Positions 39,333 through 49,568 of a stretch of DNA of 64,000 bases are shown piece by piece. Numbering within the stretch: the stretch's first letter is position 1; every line of letters begins with the position of its first letter. The stretch comes from Geobacillus proteiniphilus (lineage in GTDB: Bacteria > Bacillota > Bacilli > Bacillales > Anoxybacillaceae), in NCBI RefSeq assembly GCF_001908025.1, contig NZ_MQMG01000002.1, positions 84,759 to 148,758 on the forward strand, in the 5' to 3' direction. The notes beneath the pieces were generated by a model, which had not been told where the DNA came from, did not search any database, and saw only the letters and a list, made by a program, of their open reading frames with translations. The position numbers and the translations under genes are program-made.

Positions 39333-41354
39333 TTACTTTGCTTCCGACGTGACTTTTTCAATATTGACCAAACAGTCGTACAGCGTGCTGCCGCAGCCGT
39401 TATCCGACTCCAAATCGGACGTGAGCACATTGACCGGTCCGCCGAATGCCCCCCACTGCCCCTCGTCGATGTTCACCGTACCTGGGTAGGCCCGGTCAAG
39501 CACCTTGACCGTTCCCACGAGCGATCCGCGGTCGTTGTAAACACGCGCCCGGTCGCCATCGGCAAGACCCTTTGCCGCAGCAACATCAGCCGCTACCTCA
39601 ATGCGGACTGTCTGAAGCGCTGGGATGAGCGGATAATGCTGCGAATGATTCGAACGGAGTGGATGGATCGTCAACAACCGATACGGATATTTGGCGGCCA
39701 ATGATGGATTGGCCTCCTCCGATTCGGCCGGATACATGATTTGCAGCCGGCCGTCCATCCCTTTTTGCTTGGCGACGGACGACGTGAATTCATATTTGCC
39801 GCTCGGTGTTTGGAAACAGCGATCGCGCCATGGCACCGGTTCGACAGGTAAAAGGATGCGATGTTCTGCCTTCAGTCGTGCAAGCGTAATACCATACTGT
39901 TCCAACGGGCGGAGCGCCATCGCTAGAAATTGCTCGCGCGTATAGGCAAAATCGTCCCCAAACCCGAGCCGTTTTGCCAGCTCCGTCCAAATCCACAAGT
40001 CCGGCTTCGCCTCACCCGGCGGGTCGACAAGCTTCGGCCCGTAGTTGATATACGCATGGTACATCGATGAGCAATAGACGTCTTCCTCTTCAAACGAAGC
40101 CGCTACCGGTAAAACATAATCAGCCATTGCAGCCGTATCGGTCATGAACTGCTCAAACACAACCACCGTTTCGACGGAAGCGAACGCTTTTTTCATCAAG
40201 TTCGTGTTCGGCACTTGAGCGAGCGGGTTGCCGCATGTAACGATCACCATGCGGACGGGCGGATCATCCGCTTTCAATATTTCTTCCGCCTGCTTCATCA
40301 TCGTCCATGTACGCGAGGCCGTTTTCCGCTCCGGGAGCGTCAATGCGGCTTTATCAAAACACTCGCCCACCTGCAAGTTGCCGAAATTCGCCCCTCCGCC
40401 GGGAATGCCGACGTTGCCGCTTGCCGCAACAAGAGCGTCAATCCACCGGATCGTATTGCCACCGTTCGCATAGCGCTGCATGCCAAGGCCGAGATACGTT
40501 GCGGTCGGCCGATCCCCATAAAGACGAGCCAGCTCCGTCATTTGATCCCGGCTGACGCCCGTACACCGCTCGATCTCAGAGAGAGAAATCGTATCCAATA
40601 CTTGTTTCACGTCCTCAAACCCGAGCGTATGCTGCTCAATAAAGGTGCGATCCTCAAGTCCAAGGCGAAGCAATTCTTTCATGACGCCCATCGCCAAAAA
40701 TGCGTCCATTCCCGGTTTCACGCATACGTACCGGTCGGCGATGCGCGCCGTCGAGCCAAACAGCGGATCGATGACAACGATCGTTGCGCCTCGTCTTTTC
40801 GCTGCCAAGAGCCGCTCAAATAAATGCATGTTCGTCCGGGCGACGTTTCGCCCCCAAATCACGATGTGCCGGCTATTTTCAATATCTTCGGGTGCGTGGC
40901 TGTAAGCATTGCCGAAATCCCACATTTGCGCCTCGATGCCCGACCCCCAGCAGAGACTGCCGACAAGCTCCGTCGCACCGCCATAGCAATTGAAAAAACG
41001 CTTGTCCAAATTTTTCAGCAGCCCGTTGTTGGCGTAATCATGGCTGTGAAGCACGGCTGTCGGCCCAAATTGTTCTTTCAACTTCCGCATTTTCCCGGCG
41101 ATGTCATCAAGCGCCTCTTCCCAAGAAATGCGAACGAACTGCCCGTTTACTTTTTTCAACGGATAGAGAAGGCGTTCTTTGGCGTTTACCCGCTCTTTCA
41201 ACATTCGCCCGCGCCCGCAAATGTTCCCTTTCGTGATGGGATGGTGTTCGTCGCCATCAACACGTACGACTTTCCCCTCGTTCACCGTCACCTTCAGCCC
41301 GCATACGTCCCAGCAGTTGAGCGGACATGATGTCACATGCGTCGTTTCCGTCAT
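39333..41354 (-). CDS. yyaE: Molybdopterin-dependent oxidoreductase (YyaE-like, formate dehydrogenase/DMSO reductase family)
   Basis: A 673-residue member of the DMSO reductase superfamily. The N-terminal [4Fe-4S] ligands are seen in CPLNCWDVC and NICGRG; HDYANNGLL, GSLCWGSGIE and IVIWGRNVARTN lie in the cofactor-binding region; the C-terminal molybdopterin-dinucleotide domain starts near YRLLTIHPLRSNHSQH. No signal peptide, so cytoplasmic. GSLCWGSG may place Cys near the metal, as in formate dehydrogenase or nitrate reductase types; the substrate is unknown. Position beside ychF matches B. subtilis yyaE. ATG 41354 follows GGGAGGGAG. Confidence 0.85.
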   Translation of the reverse strand: MTETTHVTSCPLNCWDVCGLKVTVNEGKVVRVDGDEHHPITKGNICGRGRMLKERVNAKERLLYPLKKVNGQFVRISWEEALDDIAGKMRKLKEQFGPTAVLHSHDYANNGLLKNLDKRFFNCYGGATELVGSLCWGSGIEAQMWDFGNAYSHAPEDIENSRHIVIWGRNVARTNMHLFERLLAAKRRGATIVVIDPLFGSTARIADRYVCVKPGMDAFLAMGVMKELLRLGLEDRTFIEQHTLGFEDVKQVLDTISLSEIERCTGVSRDQMTELARLYGDRPTATYLGLGMQRYANGGNTIRWIDALVAASGNVGIPGGGANFGNLQVGECFDKAALTLPERKTASRTWTMMKQAEEILKADDPPVRMVIVTCGNPLAQVPNTNLMKKAFASVETVVVFEQFMTDTAAMADYVLPVAASFEEEDVYCSSMYHAYINYGPKLVDPPGEAKPDLWIWTELAKRLGFGDDFAYTREQFLAMALRPLEQYGITLARLKAEHRILLPVEPVPWRDRCFQTPSGKYEFTSSVAKQKGMDGRLQIMYPAESEEANPSLAAKYPYRLLTIHPLRSNHSQHYPLIPALQTVRIEVAADVAAAKGLADGDRARVYNDRGSLVGTVKVLDRAYPGTVNIDEGQWGAFGGPVNVLTSDLESDNGCGSTLYDCLVNIEKVTSEAK

Positions 41355-41410
41355 TTTCTCCCTCCCTTTCGCAACAAAAGAGCATGGCCCCGCCGCCATG
41401 CTTCATTTGC

Positions 41411-41608
41411 TTATTCTTCATGCTTGACGAGCACTTTTTTCATTTTGCGGATAAACTCTTTGCGCGGCAACAAAACGCTATGGGCGCACCCTTCGCATTT
41501 AATGCGGATGTCAGCGCCCAAGCGGATCACTTTCCAACGGTTCGTTCCACACGGGTGCGGCTTTTTCATTTCGACGATATCGTATAGGCCGAACTCTTTC
41601 TCTTCCAT
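41411..41608 (-). CDS. yyzM: DUF951 protein YyzM
   Basis: A 65-residue protein with DIVEMKKPHPCGTNRWKVIRLGADIRIKCEGCAHSVLL: a Cys in PHPCG and a CEGC pair suggest a small metal-binding fold. DUF951, conserved in Firmicutes, function unknown. It lies 12 bases after the mscS stop, probably in one operon. Confidence 0.87.
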   Translation of the reverse strand: MEEKEFGLYDIVEMKKPHPCGTNRWKVIRLGADIRIKCEGCAHSVLLPRKEFIRKMKKVLVKHEE

Positions 41609-41620
41609 CGGTCCACCTCC

Positions 41621-42526
41621 CTATGACAACGATTGCTCCCGTTGCGGCTTTGCCTCCGGCTGCTCTTGTCCGTCGCGGCGATGCAGCACAAGCCGCGGGT
41701 ATGGGATTTCGATTCCCCGTTCGTCCAACAGCAGCTTCACTTCCTTGCGGATCGCCCGAGCGACCGCCAGATGGCGCATCGGCTTCGTTTCGCACGTGAT
41801 GCGCAATATGACTTCCGAGCTGGCTAAATTTTGCACGCCAAGCAATTCCGGCGGGGCGACCATGTCTTCATACTTCGCCGGCAGCTGCGGAAGAAGCTCG
41901 CGGATGGCTTCCTCCGCCTCTTCAATGTCTTCTTCATAGGCGATGCTGACGTCGACGACAGCGAGGCTGTTGTGCAGTGAATAGTTCGTCACTTGAGTGA
42001 TGCTGCCGTTTGGCAAAATGTGCACTTCCCCGGTCCAGCTTTTAATTTTCGTCACCCGAAGCCCAATCGTTTCAACATACCCTTCAAAATTGCCGATGCG
42101 CACATAATCGCCGACCGCAAACTGGTCTTCAAAAATGATGAAAAATCCAGTGATGATGTCTTTCACTAAGCTTTGTGCGCCAAAACCCACGGCCAGCCCG
42201 ACAACCCCAGCCCCGGCGAGCAACGCTTTGACTGGAACGCCAAACGTATCTAAAATCATCAAGAGCGCAATAAAATATAGTACGTACGTAATGACGTTGT
42301 CGAGCAGCCGAACGAGCGTCGCCTCCCGCCGTTCGGAAATGCGGATCGGCGCCTTCTGTCGCACTTTGAACATGTTATGAACGGCGATTTTCAACACTTT
42401 CACCGCGATGGCGCAGATGAGTAGGATAAGAACAATCTTCAGCGTCCCTTTTCCGATCTGGAGCCACAATTTCTCATCTATCAAAAATGCGAACAATCGG
42501 CTCATCGTTTTTTCCATCGTGTTCAA
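41621..42526 (-). CDS. Small-conductance mechanosensitive channel (MscS family, YkuT-like)
   Basis: 301 residues: three N-terminal helices, the third being the pore helix (VKALLAGAGVVGLAVGFGAQSLVKDIITGFFIIFED), then the MscS beta domain (VGDYVRIGNFEGYVETIGLRVTKIKSWTGEVHILPNGSI). It releases solutes on hypo-osmotic shock. Start chosen at TTG 42526, nine bases after GAGGTG; ATG 42517 is a reasonable alternative. Followed closely by yyzM. Confidence 0.87.
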   Translation of the reverse strand: MNTMEKTMSRLFAFLIDEKLWLQIGKGTLKIVLILLICAIAVKVLKIAVHNMFKVRQKAPIRISERREATLVRLLDNVITYVLYFIALLMILDTFGVPVKALLAGAGVVGLAVGFGAQSLVKDIITGFFIIFEDQFAVGDYVRIGNFEGYVETIGLRVTKIKSWTGEVHILPNGSITQVTNYSLHNSLAVVDVSIAYEEDIEEAEEAIRELLPQLPAKYEDMVAPPELLGVQNLASSEVILRITCETKPMRHLAVARAIRKEVKLLLDERGIEIPYPRLVLHRRDGQEQPEAKPQREQSLS

Positions 42527-42647
42527 CGTTGGCGACACCTCAATCTTTTTTCTTGTTCTGCGCTTTTATTTTAACAAGACCGGCCGCTGATTTGTAGCCC
42601 GATATCCCGTTATCGCGAAGAAAAGGCAAGAAAACGAACAATGAAAT

Positions 42648-42677
42648 GTATATCATTCTTTTATTTTCCGTATACTG
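42648..42677 (+). promoter_or_regulatory. Candidate forespore (sigma-F type) promoter of yyaC
   Basis: GTATA (42648-42652), 15 bases, then CCGTATACTG (42668-42677). The -35 fits the sigma-F/sigma-G pattern GYATA; the -10 matches GGNNANANTR except for its first two bases. TATACT inside it could also be a sigma-A -10. Tentative. Confidence 0.3.
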
Positions 42678-42712
42678 TTAATACTTTTGAAACGAAAGTA
42701 GGAGTGAAGCGA

Positions 42713-43336
42713 ATGAGCATACCATCGATATTTTTCTCGTCCAAGGAGGAAAGAAACCGCGTGTTTTACGATGAGCAAGGGGCGGTGTCGTCGATCGGCT
42801 GGCGGGTCGCCTCACTGCTTCCCGACCCGCTCGTTCAGCCGGTCGCTATCGTTTGCATCGGCACGGACCGCTCGACCGGCGATTCGCTTGGACCGCTTGT
42901 CGGCACGATGTTGAAAGAAAAACGACTGACCCGCTTTCACGTGTACGGAACACTCGAAGAACCGATCCATGCCGTTAATTTGGAAGAAAAGGTAGAAGCC
43001 ATTCGACTAATTCATAACGATCCGTTCATGATCGCGGTCGATGCCTGCCTCGGGCGGCTGAAAAGCGTCGGCGCCATCACGATCGCCAAAGGACCGGTCC
43101 GCCCTGGGGCTGGGGTCAACAAACAGCTCCTTCCCGTCGGCGACGCCCATATTACTGGGGTTGTCAATGTCAGCGGGTTTATGGAGTTTTTCGTCCTGCA
43201 AAATACGCGCCTCCATCTTGTCATGAATATGGCGAAAACGATCGCCAATGGCATTTACGAAGCAGAGCGGTTCATCCTCCGAAAAGAGCGGCTCGCTGCC
43301 CCTCCGCTCTCAACAGACCGGCATTCATTATGGTAG
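42713..43336 (+). CDS. yyaC: Sporulation protein YyaC (Gpr-like, DUF1256)
   Basis: A 207-residue protein of the DUF1256/YyaC family, structurally related to the germination protease Gpr. VAIVCIGTDRSTGDSLGPLVGTML and IAVDACLGRLKSVGAITIAKGPVRPGAGVNKQLLPVGD are the conserved blocks. In B. subtilis it is made in the forespore; its exact role is unclear. ATG 42713 follows TAGGAGTG. It is the only plus-strand gene in this block, as in B. subtilis. Confidence 0.9.
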   Translation: MSIPSIFFSSKEERNRVFYDEQGAVSSIGWRVASLLPDPLVQPVAIVCIGTDRSTGDSLGPLVGTMLKEKRLTRFHVYGTLEEPIHAVNLEEKVEAIRLIHNDPFMIAVDACLGRLKSVGAITIAKGPVRPGAGVNKQLLPVGDAHITGVVNVSGFMEFFVLQNTRLHLVMNMAKTIANGIYEAERFILRKERLAAPPLSTDRHSLW

Positions 43337-43341
43337 GCAGC

Positions 43342-43385
43342 AAATCCCCCTCTTGGTCAGCTGTTCAAGGAGGGGATTTCTTTTC
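43342..43385. terminator. Terminator between yyaC and the DUF554 gene
   Basis: AAATCCCCCTC and GAGGGGATTT pair around a loop of about 16 bases, followed by CTTTTCT on the plus strand. The two genes are convergent and may share it. Confidence 0.7.
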
Positions 43386-43408
43386 TGTCCGGCCAAAACA
43401 ACCGGTCG

Positions 43409-44110
43409 TTAAACGAGTGAAAGAATGAAAACGGCGGCTGCCGTAATGAGAATGCTCGGCAGCAAATTGGCCACGCGAATGTTCGTCAAACCGAGCATAT
43501 TGAGTCCAATGGCCATAATTAAAATGCCTCCGGTCGCCGTTGATTCGGCGATGAACGAATCGAGCACTTCCTTCGGCACAAACCGTTCGATTTGCGTCGC
43601 CAACAGCGCGATGCTCCCCTCATAAACAACGACCGGCAAGGCGGAGAAGATGACGCCGATGCCGAGCGTCGTCGTCAAAATGACACTGGCAAAGCCGTCT
43701 AAAATCGATTTCGTATACAAGACGCTATGGTCGCCGCGCAGCCCGCTGTCAAGCGCTCCGACGATGGCCATCGCCCCGATGACAAACAACAACGTCGCGC
43801 TGACAAACCCTTTAGCGATGCTTCCTTGCCCGTTTCCGCCCACTTTCGCCTCGAGCCATTGACCGAGCCGGTTCAGCTTTTCCTCCCAGTTCCACCACTC
43901 CCCGAGAATGCCGCCGAAAACAAGGCTGAAAATAACAACGAGAAACTGTTCGCTTTTCATTCCCATTTGTATGCCAAGCAACGCCACCGCAAGCCCAATC
44001 CCCCCCATCACCGTTTCCTTTACTCGCTCGGGGATGCGATGAAGCCATTTTCCAATCAACGCCCCGGCGATAATGCTCACTCCGTTGACAATCGTTCCTA
44101 ACAACACCAT
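43409..44110 (-). CDS. DUF554 membrane protein (YdfK-like)
   Basis: A 233-residue polytopic membrane protein with about seven hydrophobic segments. MVLLGTIVNGVSIIAGALIGKWLHRIPERVKETVMGGIGLAVALLGI is the DUF554 N-terminus. Function unknown; some relatives are called possible sodium transporters without proof. ATG 44110 follows GAGAGGGTTGG. Lies directly after parB on the same strand. Confidence 0.85.
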   Translation of the reverse strand: MVLLGTIVNGVSIIAGALIGKWLHRIPERVKETVMGGIGLAVALLGIQMGMKSEQFLVVIFSLVFGGILGEWWNWEEKLNRLGQWLEAKVGGNGQGSIAKGFVSATLLFVIGAMAIVGALDSGLRGDHSVLYTKSILDGFASVILTTTLGIGVIFSALPVVVYEGSIALLATQIERFVPKEVLDSFIAESTATGGILIMAIGLNMLGLTNIRVANLLPSILITAAAVFILSLV

Positions 44111-44164
44111 GATGTCCAACCCTCTCTTGCAAAAAAATAAACCGGCCTTGATCAAAGGGCCGAC

Positions 44165-45034
44165 TTACTCGTCGAACCGCACATCGAGCAGTTCTAATAT
44201 TCTCTCTAAATCTTCCGGAGAAAAAAACTCAATTTCAATTTTTCCTCTTTTCCTCGTTTGTTTAATCGTGACGTTCGTCCCGAATTTTTCGCGCAGCAAC
44301 GATTCGCTTTCCCGAATAAACACGCTTTTTTCCGGCGGTTTCCGCTTCGATGTTTCACGTGAAACATTTTCGTTCGCTTGTTGGATCAGCTTTTCAAGCT
44401 GGCGGACGTTCAACCCTTCGCGAATCGTCCGTTCCACGATCGGTTTCATTTTGCTTTTTTGTTTCAGCCCTAAAAGCGCGCGGCCATGTCCCATCGAAAG
44501 TGTGCCGTCAATAAGCAGCTTTTGCACATCTGAAGGGAGGGACAACAAACGCAAATGATTGGCGATGTGCGGACGGCTCTTCCCAACGCGGCTCGCGACT
44601 TCCTCCTGGGTTAAGTGCAGCTTGTCCATCAACATTTTGTACGCCATCGCTTCCTCGATCGGGTTCAAATCCTCGCGCTGCAAGTTTTCAAGAAGGGCGA
44701 ACTCCATCATTTGCTCATCAGTCAACTCGCGCACCACGACCGGCACTGACGGCAAATTCGCCTCTTTCGCCGCCCGGTAGCGCCGTTCGCCAACGACGAT
44801 TTCAAATCCGTTCGGTACACGGCGGACGATGAGCGGCTGCAAAATGCCGTGCTGCAAAATCGATTGCTTCAACTCCTCAATCGCCTCAGGCTGAAACGTT
44901 TTCCGCGGCTGGTACGGGTTTGGATGAAGGTCGTGAATGCTTACTTCCCGCACCGTTTCCTCTTTCCCATTAAGTTCATTGAGAGAGAGGTTGTCAAACA
45001 GCGCACTGATGCCTTTGCCGAGACCTTTAGCCAC
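44165..45034 (-). CDS. parB: Chromosome-partitioning protein ParB (Spo0J)
   Basis: A 289-residue CTP-dependent DNA clamp. The CTPase/ParB N-terminal domain shows NPYQPRKTF, the C-motif [11 protein letters not shown] and [14 protein letters not shown]; a helix-turn-helix ([23 protein letters not shown]) reads parS; the C-terminus dimerises. It spreads from parS, loads SMC and works with ParA (Soj); needed for efficient sporulation. GTG 45034 is chosen ([13 protein letters not shown], as in B. subtilis) because GGAGGTG is seven bases before it. Contains a parS site in its own coding sequence. Confidence 0.95.
   Translation of the reverse strand: MAKGLGKGISALFDNLSLNELNGKEETVREVSIHDLHPNPYQPRKTFQPEAIEELKQSILQHGILQPLIVRRVPNGFEIVVGERRYRAAKEANLPSVPVVVRELTDEQMMEFALLENLQREDLNPIEEAMAYKMLMDKLHLTQEEVASRVGKSRPHIANHLRLLSLPSDVQKLLIDGTLSMGHGRALLGLKQKSKMKPIVERTIREGLNVRQLEKLIQQANENVSRETSKRKPPEKSVFIRESESLLREKFGTNVTIKQTRKRGKIEIEFFSPEDLERILELLDVRFDE
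44351..44366. promoter_or_regulatory. parS: parS site inside parB
   Basis: TGTTTCACGTGAAACA, the perfect 16-bp palindrome, encoding NVSRET in ParB. B. subtilis has a parS at the same place. Confidence 0.95.
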
Positions 45035-45788
45035 GTTCAAGCACCTCCTTCGCCAGTTCCAAATACACTTCCGCCCCCCGCGATTTCACATCGTACAAAA
45101 TGATCGGCTTGCCATGGCTTGGCGCCTCACTCAGCCGCACGTTTCGCGGGATGATCGTCTGGTACACCTTTTCGCGGAAATACTTTTTGACTTCTTGAAT
45201 GACCTGCAAGCCTAGATTCGTCCTTGCATCAAGCATCGTCAACAGAACGCCTTCGAGGCGCAAATCATAGTTTAAGTGCCGCTGCACAAGCCGGATCGTG
45301 TTAAGCAGCTGGCTGAGCCCTTCTAACGCATAATATTCGCATTGGACAGGGATGAGCACGGAATTGGCCGCTGTCAACGCGTTGAGCGTCAGCAAGCCGA
45401 GCGAAGGAGGACAGTCGATAATAATGAAGTCGTATTTGTCTTTCAGCGGCTCGATCGCGTTTCTCAGCCGGATTTCGCGGGAAATGACCGAGACGAGCTC
45501 AATTTCTGCGCCGGCGAGCTGGATCGTCGCTGGAATGACGTATAAATTTTCAATGTCCGTCGGTCGAATGACATCTTTTGCTTTCATGTCGCCAATGATG
45601 ACATTGTAAATGCATTCGTCGACATCGCCTCGCTCAATGCCGATGCCGCTCGTCGCATTTCCTTGCGGATCGGCGTCAACAAGCAGCACTTTTTTTCCAA
45701 GATGCGCCAAACAGGCCGATAAATTGACCGCCGTCGTCGTTTTTCCAACTCCGCCTTTTTGGTTTGCAATAGCAATGACTTTTCCCAC
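45027..45788 (-). CDS. parA: Chromosome-partitioning ATPase ParA (Soj)
   Basis: A 253-residue deviant-Walker ATPase. The Walker A is [13 protein letters not shown] with the signature Lys, Walker A' [12 protein letters not shown], Walker [23 protein letters not shown]-bound dimers bind DNA and, in B. subtilis, activate DnaA, while ParB stimulates ATP hydrolysis. The GTG start 45788 follows GGTAGGTGG. Its last codons overlap the parB start by 8 bases. Confidence 0.95.
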   Translation of the reverse strand: MGKVIAIANQKGGVGKTTTAVNLSACLAHLGKKVLLVDADPQGNATSGIGIERGDVDECIYNVIIGDMKAKDVIRPTDIENLYVIPATIQLAGAEIELVSVISREIRLRNAIEPLKDKYDFIIIDCPPSLGLLTLNALTAANSVLIPVQCEYYALEGLSQLLNTIRLVQRHLNYDLRLEGVLLTMLDARTNLGLQVIQEVKKYFREKVYQTIIPRNVRLSEAPSHGKPIILYDVKSRGAEVYLELAKEVLERG

Positions 45789-45864
45789 GATGCCACCTAC
45801 CTCTATCTCTTCCTCAATCCATTTTATTTTAGCACGAAAACAGGAAAATGACTTTGTTTTCTGA

Positions 45865-45897
45865 AAGAAAAAACCCCATCAGCTGTGCTTGATGAGG
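45865..45897 (-). terminator. Terminator of noc
   Basis: Leftward, CCTCATCA and TGATGGGG pair around an 8-base loop, followed by TTTTTT. It separates noc from parA. Confidence 0.8.
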
Positions 45898-45913
45898 CAA
45901 AAGGTGACTTTCG

Positions 45914-46759
45914 TTATTTTTTCGCGATTCGAATCGTAATTTGATAGTAGTCATCGAATTCTTCTTCTTCAGATTGGACGGACACCCCGCTGCTTTCGAC
46001 CATGGAAAGCGACTGGCGGATCGTGTTGACGGCGATGCGCATATCGCGGCTGAACGCCTTTCGCTTCGGTTTTGGCTTCCGTTCCCCCGCCTCGAGCAGC
46101 TTTAACACCCGATCTTCCGTCTGCTTGACATTCAACTGTTTGTCGATGATTTCTTGCAGCAGTTTCAGCTGTTTTTCTTTATCTTTCAAGGCAATCAACG
46201 CGCGCGCATGACGTTCCGTAATCGCCCGTTGCAAGAGCGCCTCTTGCACCTCTTGCGGGAGTTTCAGCAGACGCAGCTTATTGGCGATCGTCGACTGTCC
46301 TTTGCCGAGCCGCTGAGCGAGCGCTTCTTGCGTCAAATCATGGAGCTCGATCAATTTGGCGTACGCCATCGCCTCTTCAATCGGCGTCAACTCTTCGCGC
46401 TGTAAGTTTTCAATGAGGGCGACGGAGGCGGTTTCTTTGTCATTTAAGTTTTTGATGATCGCGGGGATTTCCGTCCAGCCAAGCTTTTGCACCGCTCTCC
46501 ATCTCCGCTCGCCGGCGATGATTTCAAACCGTCCGTTCCCGCATTCGCGGACGACGATCGGCTGGATGATGCCGTGCGTGCGGATCGTCAGCGCCAACTC
46601 GTCGATCTTCTCTTCATCAAACATCGTGCGCGGCTGAAAGCGGTTCGGAATAATGCTTTTGACCGGAATGTGGCGAACTTCCTCCCGCTCTTGCTTTTCC
46701 TCCATTTCTTCCTGTTCTTTTTCTCCAAAGCTGAACAAGCGCGAAAATGGATGCTTCAT
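45914..46759 (-). CDS. noc: Nucleoid occlusion protein Noc
   Basis: A 281-residue ParB paralogue. It begins [16 protein letters not shown], the amphipathic N-terminal membrane-targeting helix of Noc, followed by the ParB-like CTPase ([34 protein letters not shown]) and helix-turn-helix ([23 protein letters not shown]). Noc stops the septum forming over the nucleoid. ATG 46759 is chosen to include that helix; the upstream frame to 46894 is not Noc-like. Order noc-rsmG matches B. subtilis. Confidence 0.93.
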   Translation of the reverse strand: MKHPFSRLFSFGEKEQEEMEEKQEREEVRHIPVKSIIPNRFQPRTMFDEEKIDELALTIRTHGIIQPIVVRECGNGRFEIIAGERRWRAVQKLGWTEIPAIIKNLNDKETASVALIENLQREELTPIEEAMAYAKLIELHDLTQEALAQRLGKGQSTIANKLRLLKLPQEVQEALLQRAITERHARALIALKDKEKQLKLLQEIIDKQLNVKQTEDRVLKLLEAGERKPKPKRKAFSRDMRIAVNTIRQSLSMVESSGVSVQSEEEEFDDYYQITIRIAKK

Positions 46760-46919
46760 CCCCCTACACCACCTTTGGACATACTTGGCCAAAATGTCTC
46801 TGTCTCGCCCGGCATACGCCGCCTTACGGTCGGTTTTTTGGCGCGGGACAAAGGCGGGGAGCGAAACAGCTTGTTTCTCTCTTTCAGCCGGCAAAGCCCT
46901 CCCGCCGCCCGCAAAAACG

Positions 46920-47636
46920 CTACTGAATCGGTTGTTTGTTCGGCGTTCCCGGTTTGCGCGGGTATTGGTTCGGCGTTTTTCTCATTTTTTGGATGAAAAT
47001 GATCGTTCGTTCGCCTTCGTCAAACGGCAACGTGAACGTTTCCGTCGCCGTCACTTCTCCGCCAAGCACAGAAATCGCCTTGTTTCCCTCTTTCAGCTCC
47101 TCGGGCGCCGAAGCAGCTTTCATCGCAATGAATGTCCCGCCCATTTTCACGAGCGGAAGGCAAAGTTCGGCAAGCACCGGCATGCGCGCCACCGCTCTGG
47201 CCGTGACGACGTCAAATGATTCGCGCATCCCCTTTTGACGGGCGAACGTCTCAGCGCGTTCGTGGTAAAGCGCCACGTCCGCAAGCCCGAGCTCGGCGGT
47301 AAGATGCTCTAAAAAACGGATGCGTTTTTGCAGCGAATCAACGATGGAAACGCGCAAATGCGGAAAACAAATTTTGAGCGGAAGGCTCGGAAATCCCGCC
47401 CCGGAGCCGACGTCGCAAAGCGCAAGCGGCGCTGAAAAGTCGTAGTAAAAAGCCGGGGACACCGAGTCGAAAAAGTGCTTCACATAGACGCCGGGCTTGT
47501 CCGTAATAGCGGTCAAATTCATTTTCTCGTTCCACTCAACGAGCAGTTCGTAATAGCGCTCAAACTGCGCAAGCGCCCGGGAAGAGAGGGAAATTCCCCT
47601 CTCTTCGAGCATGGCTTGAAATTGTGTCGCCTCCAT
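46920..47636 (-). CDS. rsmG: 16S rRNA (guanine527-N7)-methyltransferase
   Basis: A 238-residue Rossmann methyltransferase. The SAM motif is [16 protein letters not shown] (about residues 74-89), with [17 protein letters not shown] and TARAVA. It makes m7G527 in 16S rRNA; loss gives low-level streptomycin resistance in several bacteria. It lies 23 bases after mnmG on the same strand. The C-terminal tail ([17 protein letters not shown]) is Pro-rich. Confidence 0.94.
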   Translation of the reverse strand: MEATQFQAMLEERGISLSSRALAQFERYYELLVEWNEKMNLTAITDKPGVYVKHFFDSVSPAFYYDFSAPLALCDVGSGAGFPSLPLKICFPHLRVSIVDSLQKRIRFLEHLTAELGLADVALYHERAETFARQKGMRESFDVVTARAVARMPVLAELCLPLVKMGGTFIAMKAASAPEELKEGNKAISVLGGEVTATETFTLPFDEGERTIIFIQKMRKTPNQYPRKPGTPNKQPIQ

Positions 47637-47659
47637 AAGCCAATCCTTTCCCTCATTGT

Positions 47660-49549
47660 TTATTCATTCGACACGCGCGCGATTCTTCCTTGTTCCAAAT
47701 ACACTAATAATATCGAAATATCGGCCGGATTGACGCCGGAAATGCGCGACGCCTGGGCGATCGAGAGCGGGCGCACTTGTTTGAGCTTCTGCCGCGCCTC
47801 GGTTGCAAGCCCTTGGATGGCGTCGTAATCGATATCTTCCGGGATTTTTTTGTTTTCCATTTTTTTGAGCCGTTCGACTTCTTGCAACGATTTTTGGATG
47901 TAGCCCTCGTACTTGATTTGAATTTCGACTTGCTCAGCCACTTCCGGAGCGATCTCCTCGTCAGCCGGCGCCAGTTTTCGGATGTGCTCGTACGTCATCT
48001 CCGGGCGTCGGAGCAAATCGGCGGCGCGAATGCCGTCTTTCAGCTCGCTTCCCCCCGCTTCACGGATGACTTCCTGCACTTCCGGCGTCGGTTTGATGAT
48101 CACCGTTTGCAGCCGCTTTTTCTCTCGTTCGATCGCCTCTTTTTTCGCTAAAAATTTTTGATACCGCTCTTCGGAAATGAGACCGATCCGATAGCCGAGC
48201 TCGGTCAGGCGCAAATCGGCGTTGTCATGGCGAAGCAAAAGCCGGTACTCGGCACGCGACGTCAGCAGGCGGTATGGCTCATTCGTCCCTTTCGTCACCA
48301 AGTCGTCGATCAAAACGCCGATATAGGCATCCGAACGGCTTAAAATGATTTCTTCGCGGCCGAGCGCGCGGTGGGCGGCATTAATGCCGGCCATAATGCC
48401 TTGGCCCGCCGCTTCTTCATAGCCGGACGTGCCGTTGATTTGCCCCGCCGTATACAAGTTTTTCACGAGCTTCGTTTCCAACGTCGGCCATAGTTGCGTC
48501 GGCACGATGGCATCGTACTCGATCGCGTAGCCGGCCCGCATGAGCTGCGCCTTCTCAAGCCCCGGGATCGTCTCGAGCAGCTTGCGCTGGATATGTTCCG
48601 GCAAGCTTGTCGACAACCCTTGCACGTACACTTCTTCCGTTTCCCGCCCTTCTGGCTCAAGGAAAATTTGATGGCGCGGCTTATCATGGAACCGGACGAC
48701 TTTATCTTCGATCGATGGGCAATAGCGCGGGCCGGTTCCTTTGATCATACCGGAGTACATCGGCGACAAGTGCAAGTTTTCATCGATGATGCGATGCGTT
48801 TCCTCCGTCGTATACGTCAGCCAGCACGGCAGCTGATCGGTGATGTACGTCGTCGTTTCGTACGAAAACGCCCGCGGCTCCTTGTCTCCCGGCTGGATCT
48901 CGGTTTTGCTGTAGTCGATCGTCCGGCTGTTGACGCGCGGCGGCGTGCCCGTTTTGAAGCGAACAAGTTCAAACCCGAGCTCTTCTAAATGCTCGGACAG
49001 CTTAATCGACGGCTGCTGGTTGTTCGGGCCGCTCGAATATTTAATGTCTCCGATGATGATTTCCCCGCGCAAAAACGTCCCGGTCGTAATGACGACCGCT
49101 TTAGCGTAATAATGCGCCCCCGTGTGAGTGATGACACCTTTGCAAACGCCGTCTTCGACGATCAGCCGCTCGACTTTTCCTTGCAGAAGCGTCAAATTTT
49201 CTTGATTTTCGAGTGTTTTTTTCATTTCCCGCTGGTACAGCACTTTATCGGCTTGCGCCCGAAGCGCGCGGACGGCTGGCCCTTTGCCGGTGTTTAGCAT
49301 CCGCATTTGAATGTATGTTTTGTCAATGTTTTTCGCCATTTCCCCGCCGAGAGCGTCGATTTCGCGCACGACGATTCCTTTCGCCGGGCCGCCGATCGAC
49401 GGGTTGCACGGCATGAACGCGATCATATCGAGGTTGAGCGTAATGACAAGCGTTTTCGCCCCGATGCGCGCCGAAGCTAATGCCGCTTCGCAGCCGGCAT
49501 GGCCGGCGCCGACGACGATGACGTCATACGTTCCTCCATGGTAATCCAT
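47660..49549 (-). CDS. mnmG: tRNA uridine-34 carboxymethylaminomethyl modification enzyme MnmG (GidA)
   Basis: A 629-residue FAD enzyme. [25 protein letters not shown] is the FAD Rossmann motif; [26 protein letters not shown] carries an active-site Cys; the second signature is [13 protein letters not shown]. With MnmE it builds cmnm5U at the wobble position of several tRNAs. ATG 49549 follows AAGGAGGAT. Only 19 bases separate it from mnmE. Confidence 0.95.
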   Translation of the reverse strand: MDYHGGTYDVIVVGAGHAGCEAALASARIGAKTLVITLNLDMIAFMPCNPSIGGPAKGIVVREIDALGGEMAKNIDKTYIQMRMLNTGKGPAVRALRAQADKVLYQREMKKTLENQENLTLLQGKVERLIVEDGVCKGVITHTGAHYYAKAVVITTGTFLRGEIIIGDIKYSSGPNNQQPSIKLSEHLEELGFELVRFKTGTPPRVNSRTIDYSKTEIQPGDKEPRAFSYETTTYITDQLPCWLTYTTEETHRIIDENLHLSPMYSGMIKGTGPRYCPSIEDKVVRFHDKPRHQIFLEPEGRETEEVYVQGLSTSLPEHIQRKLLETIPGLEKAQLMRAGYAIEYDAIVPTQLWPTLETKLVKNLYTAGQINGTSGYEEAAGQGIMAGINAAHRALGREEIILSRSDAYIGVLIDDLVTKGTNEPYRLLTSRAEYRLLLRHDNADLRLTELGYRIGLISEERYQKFLAKKEAIEREKKRLQTVIIKPTPEVQEVIREAGGSELKDGIRAADLLRRPEMTYEHIRKLAPADEEIAPEVAEQVEIQIKYEGYIQKSLQEVERLKKMENKKIPEDIDYDAIQGLATEARQKLKQVRPLSIAQASRISGVNPADISILLVYLEQGRIARVSNE

Positions 49550-49568
49550 TTTTCGATATCCTCCTTGA

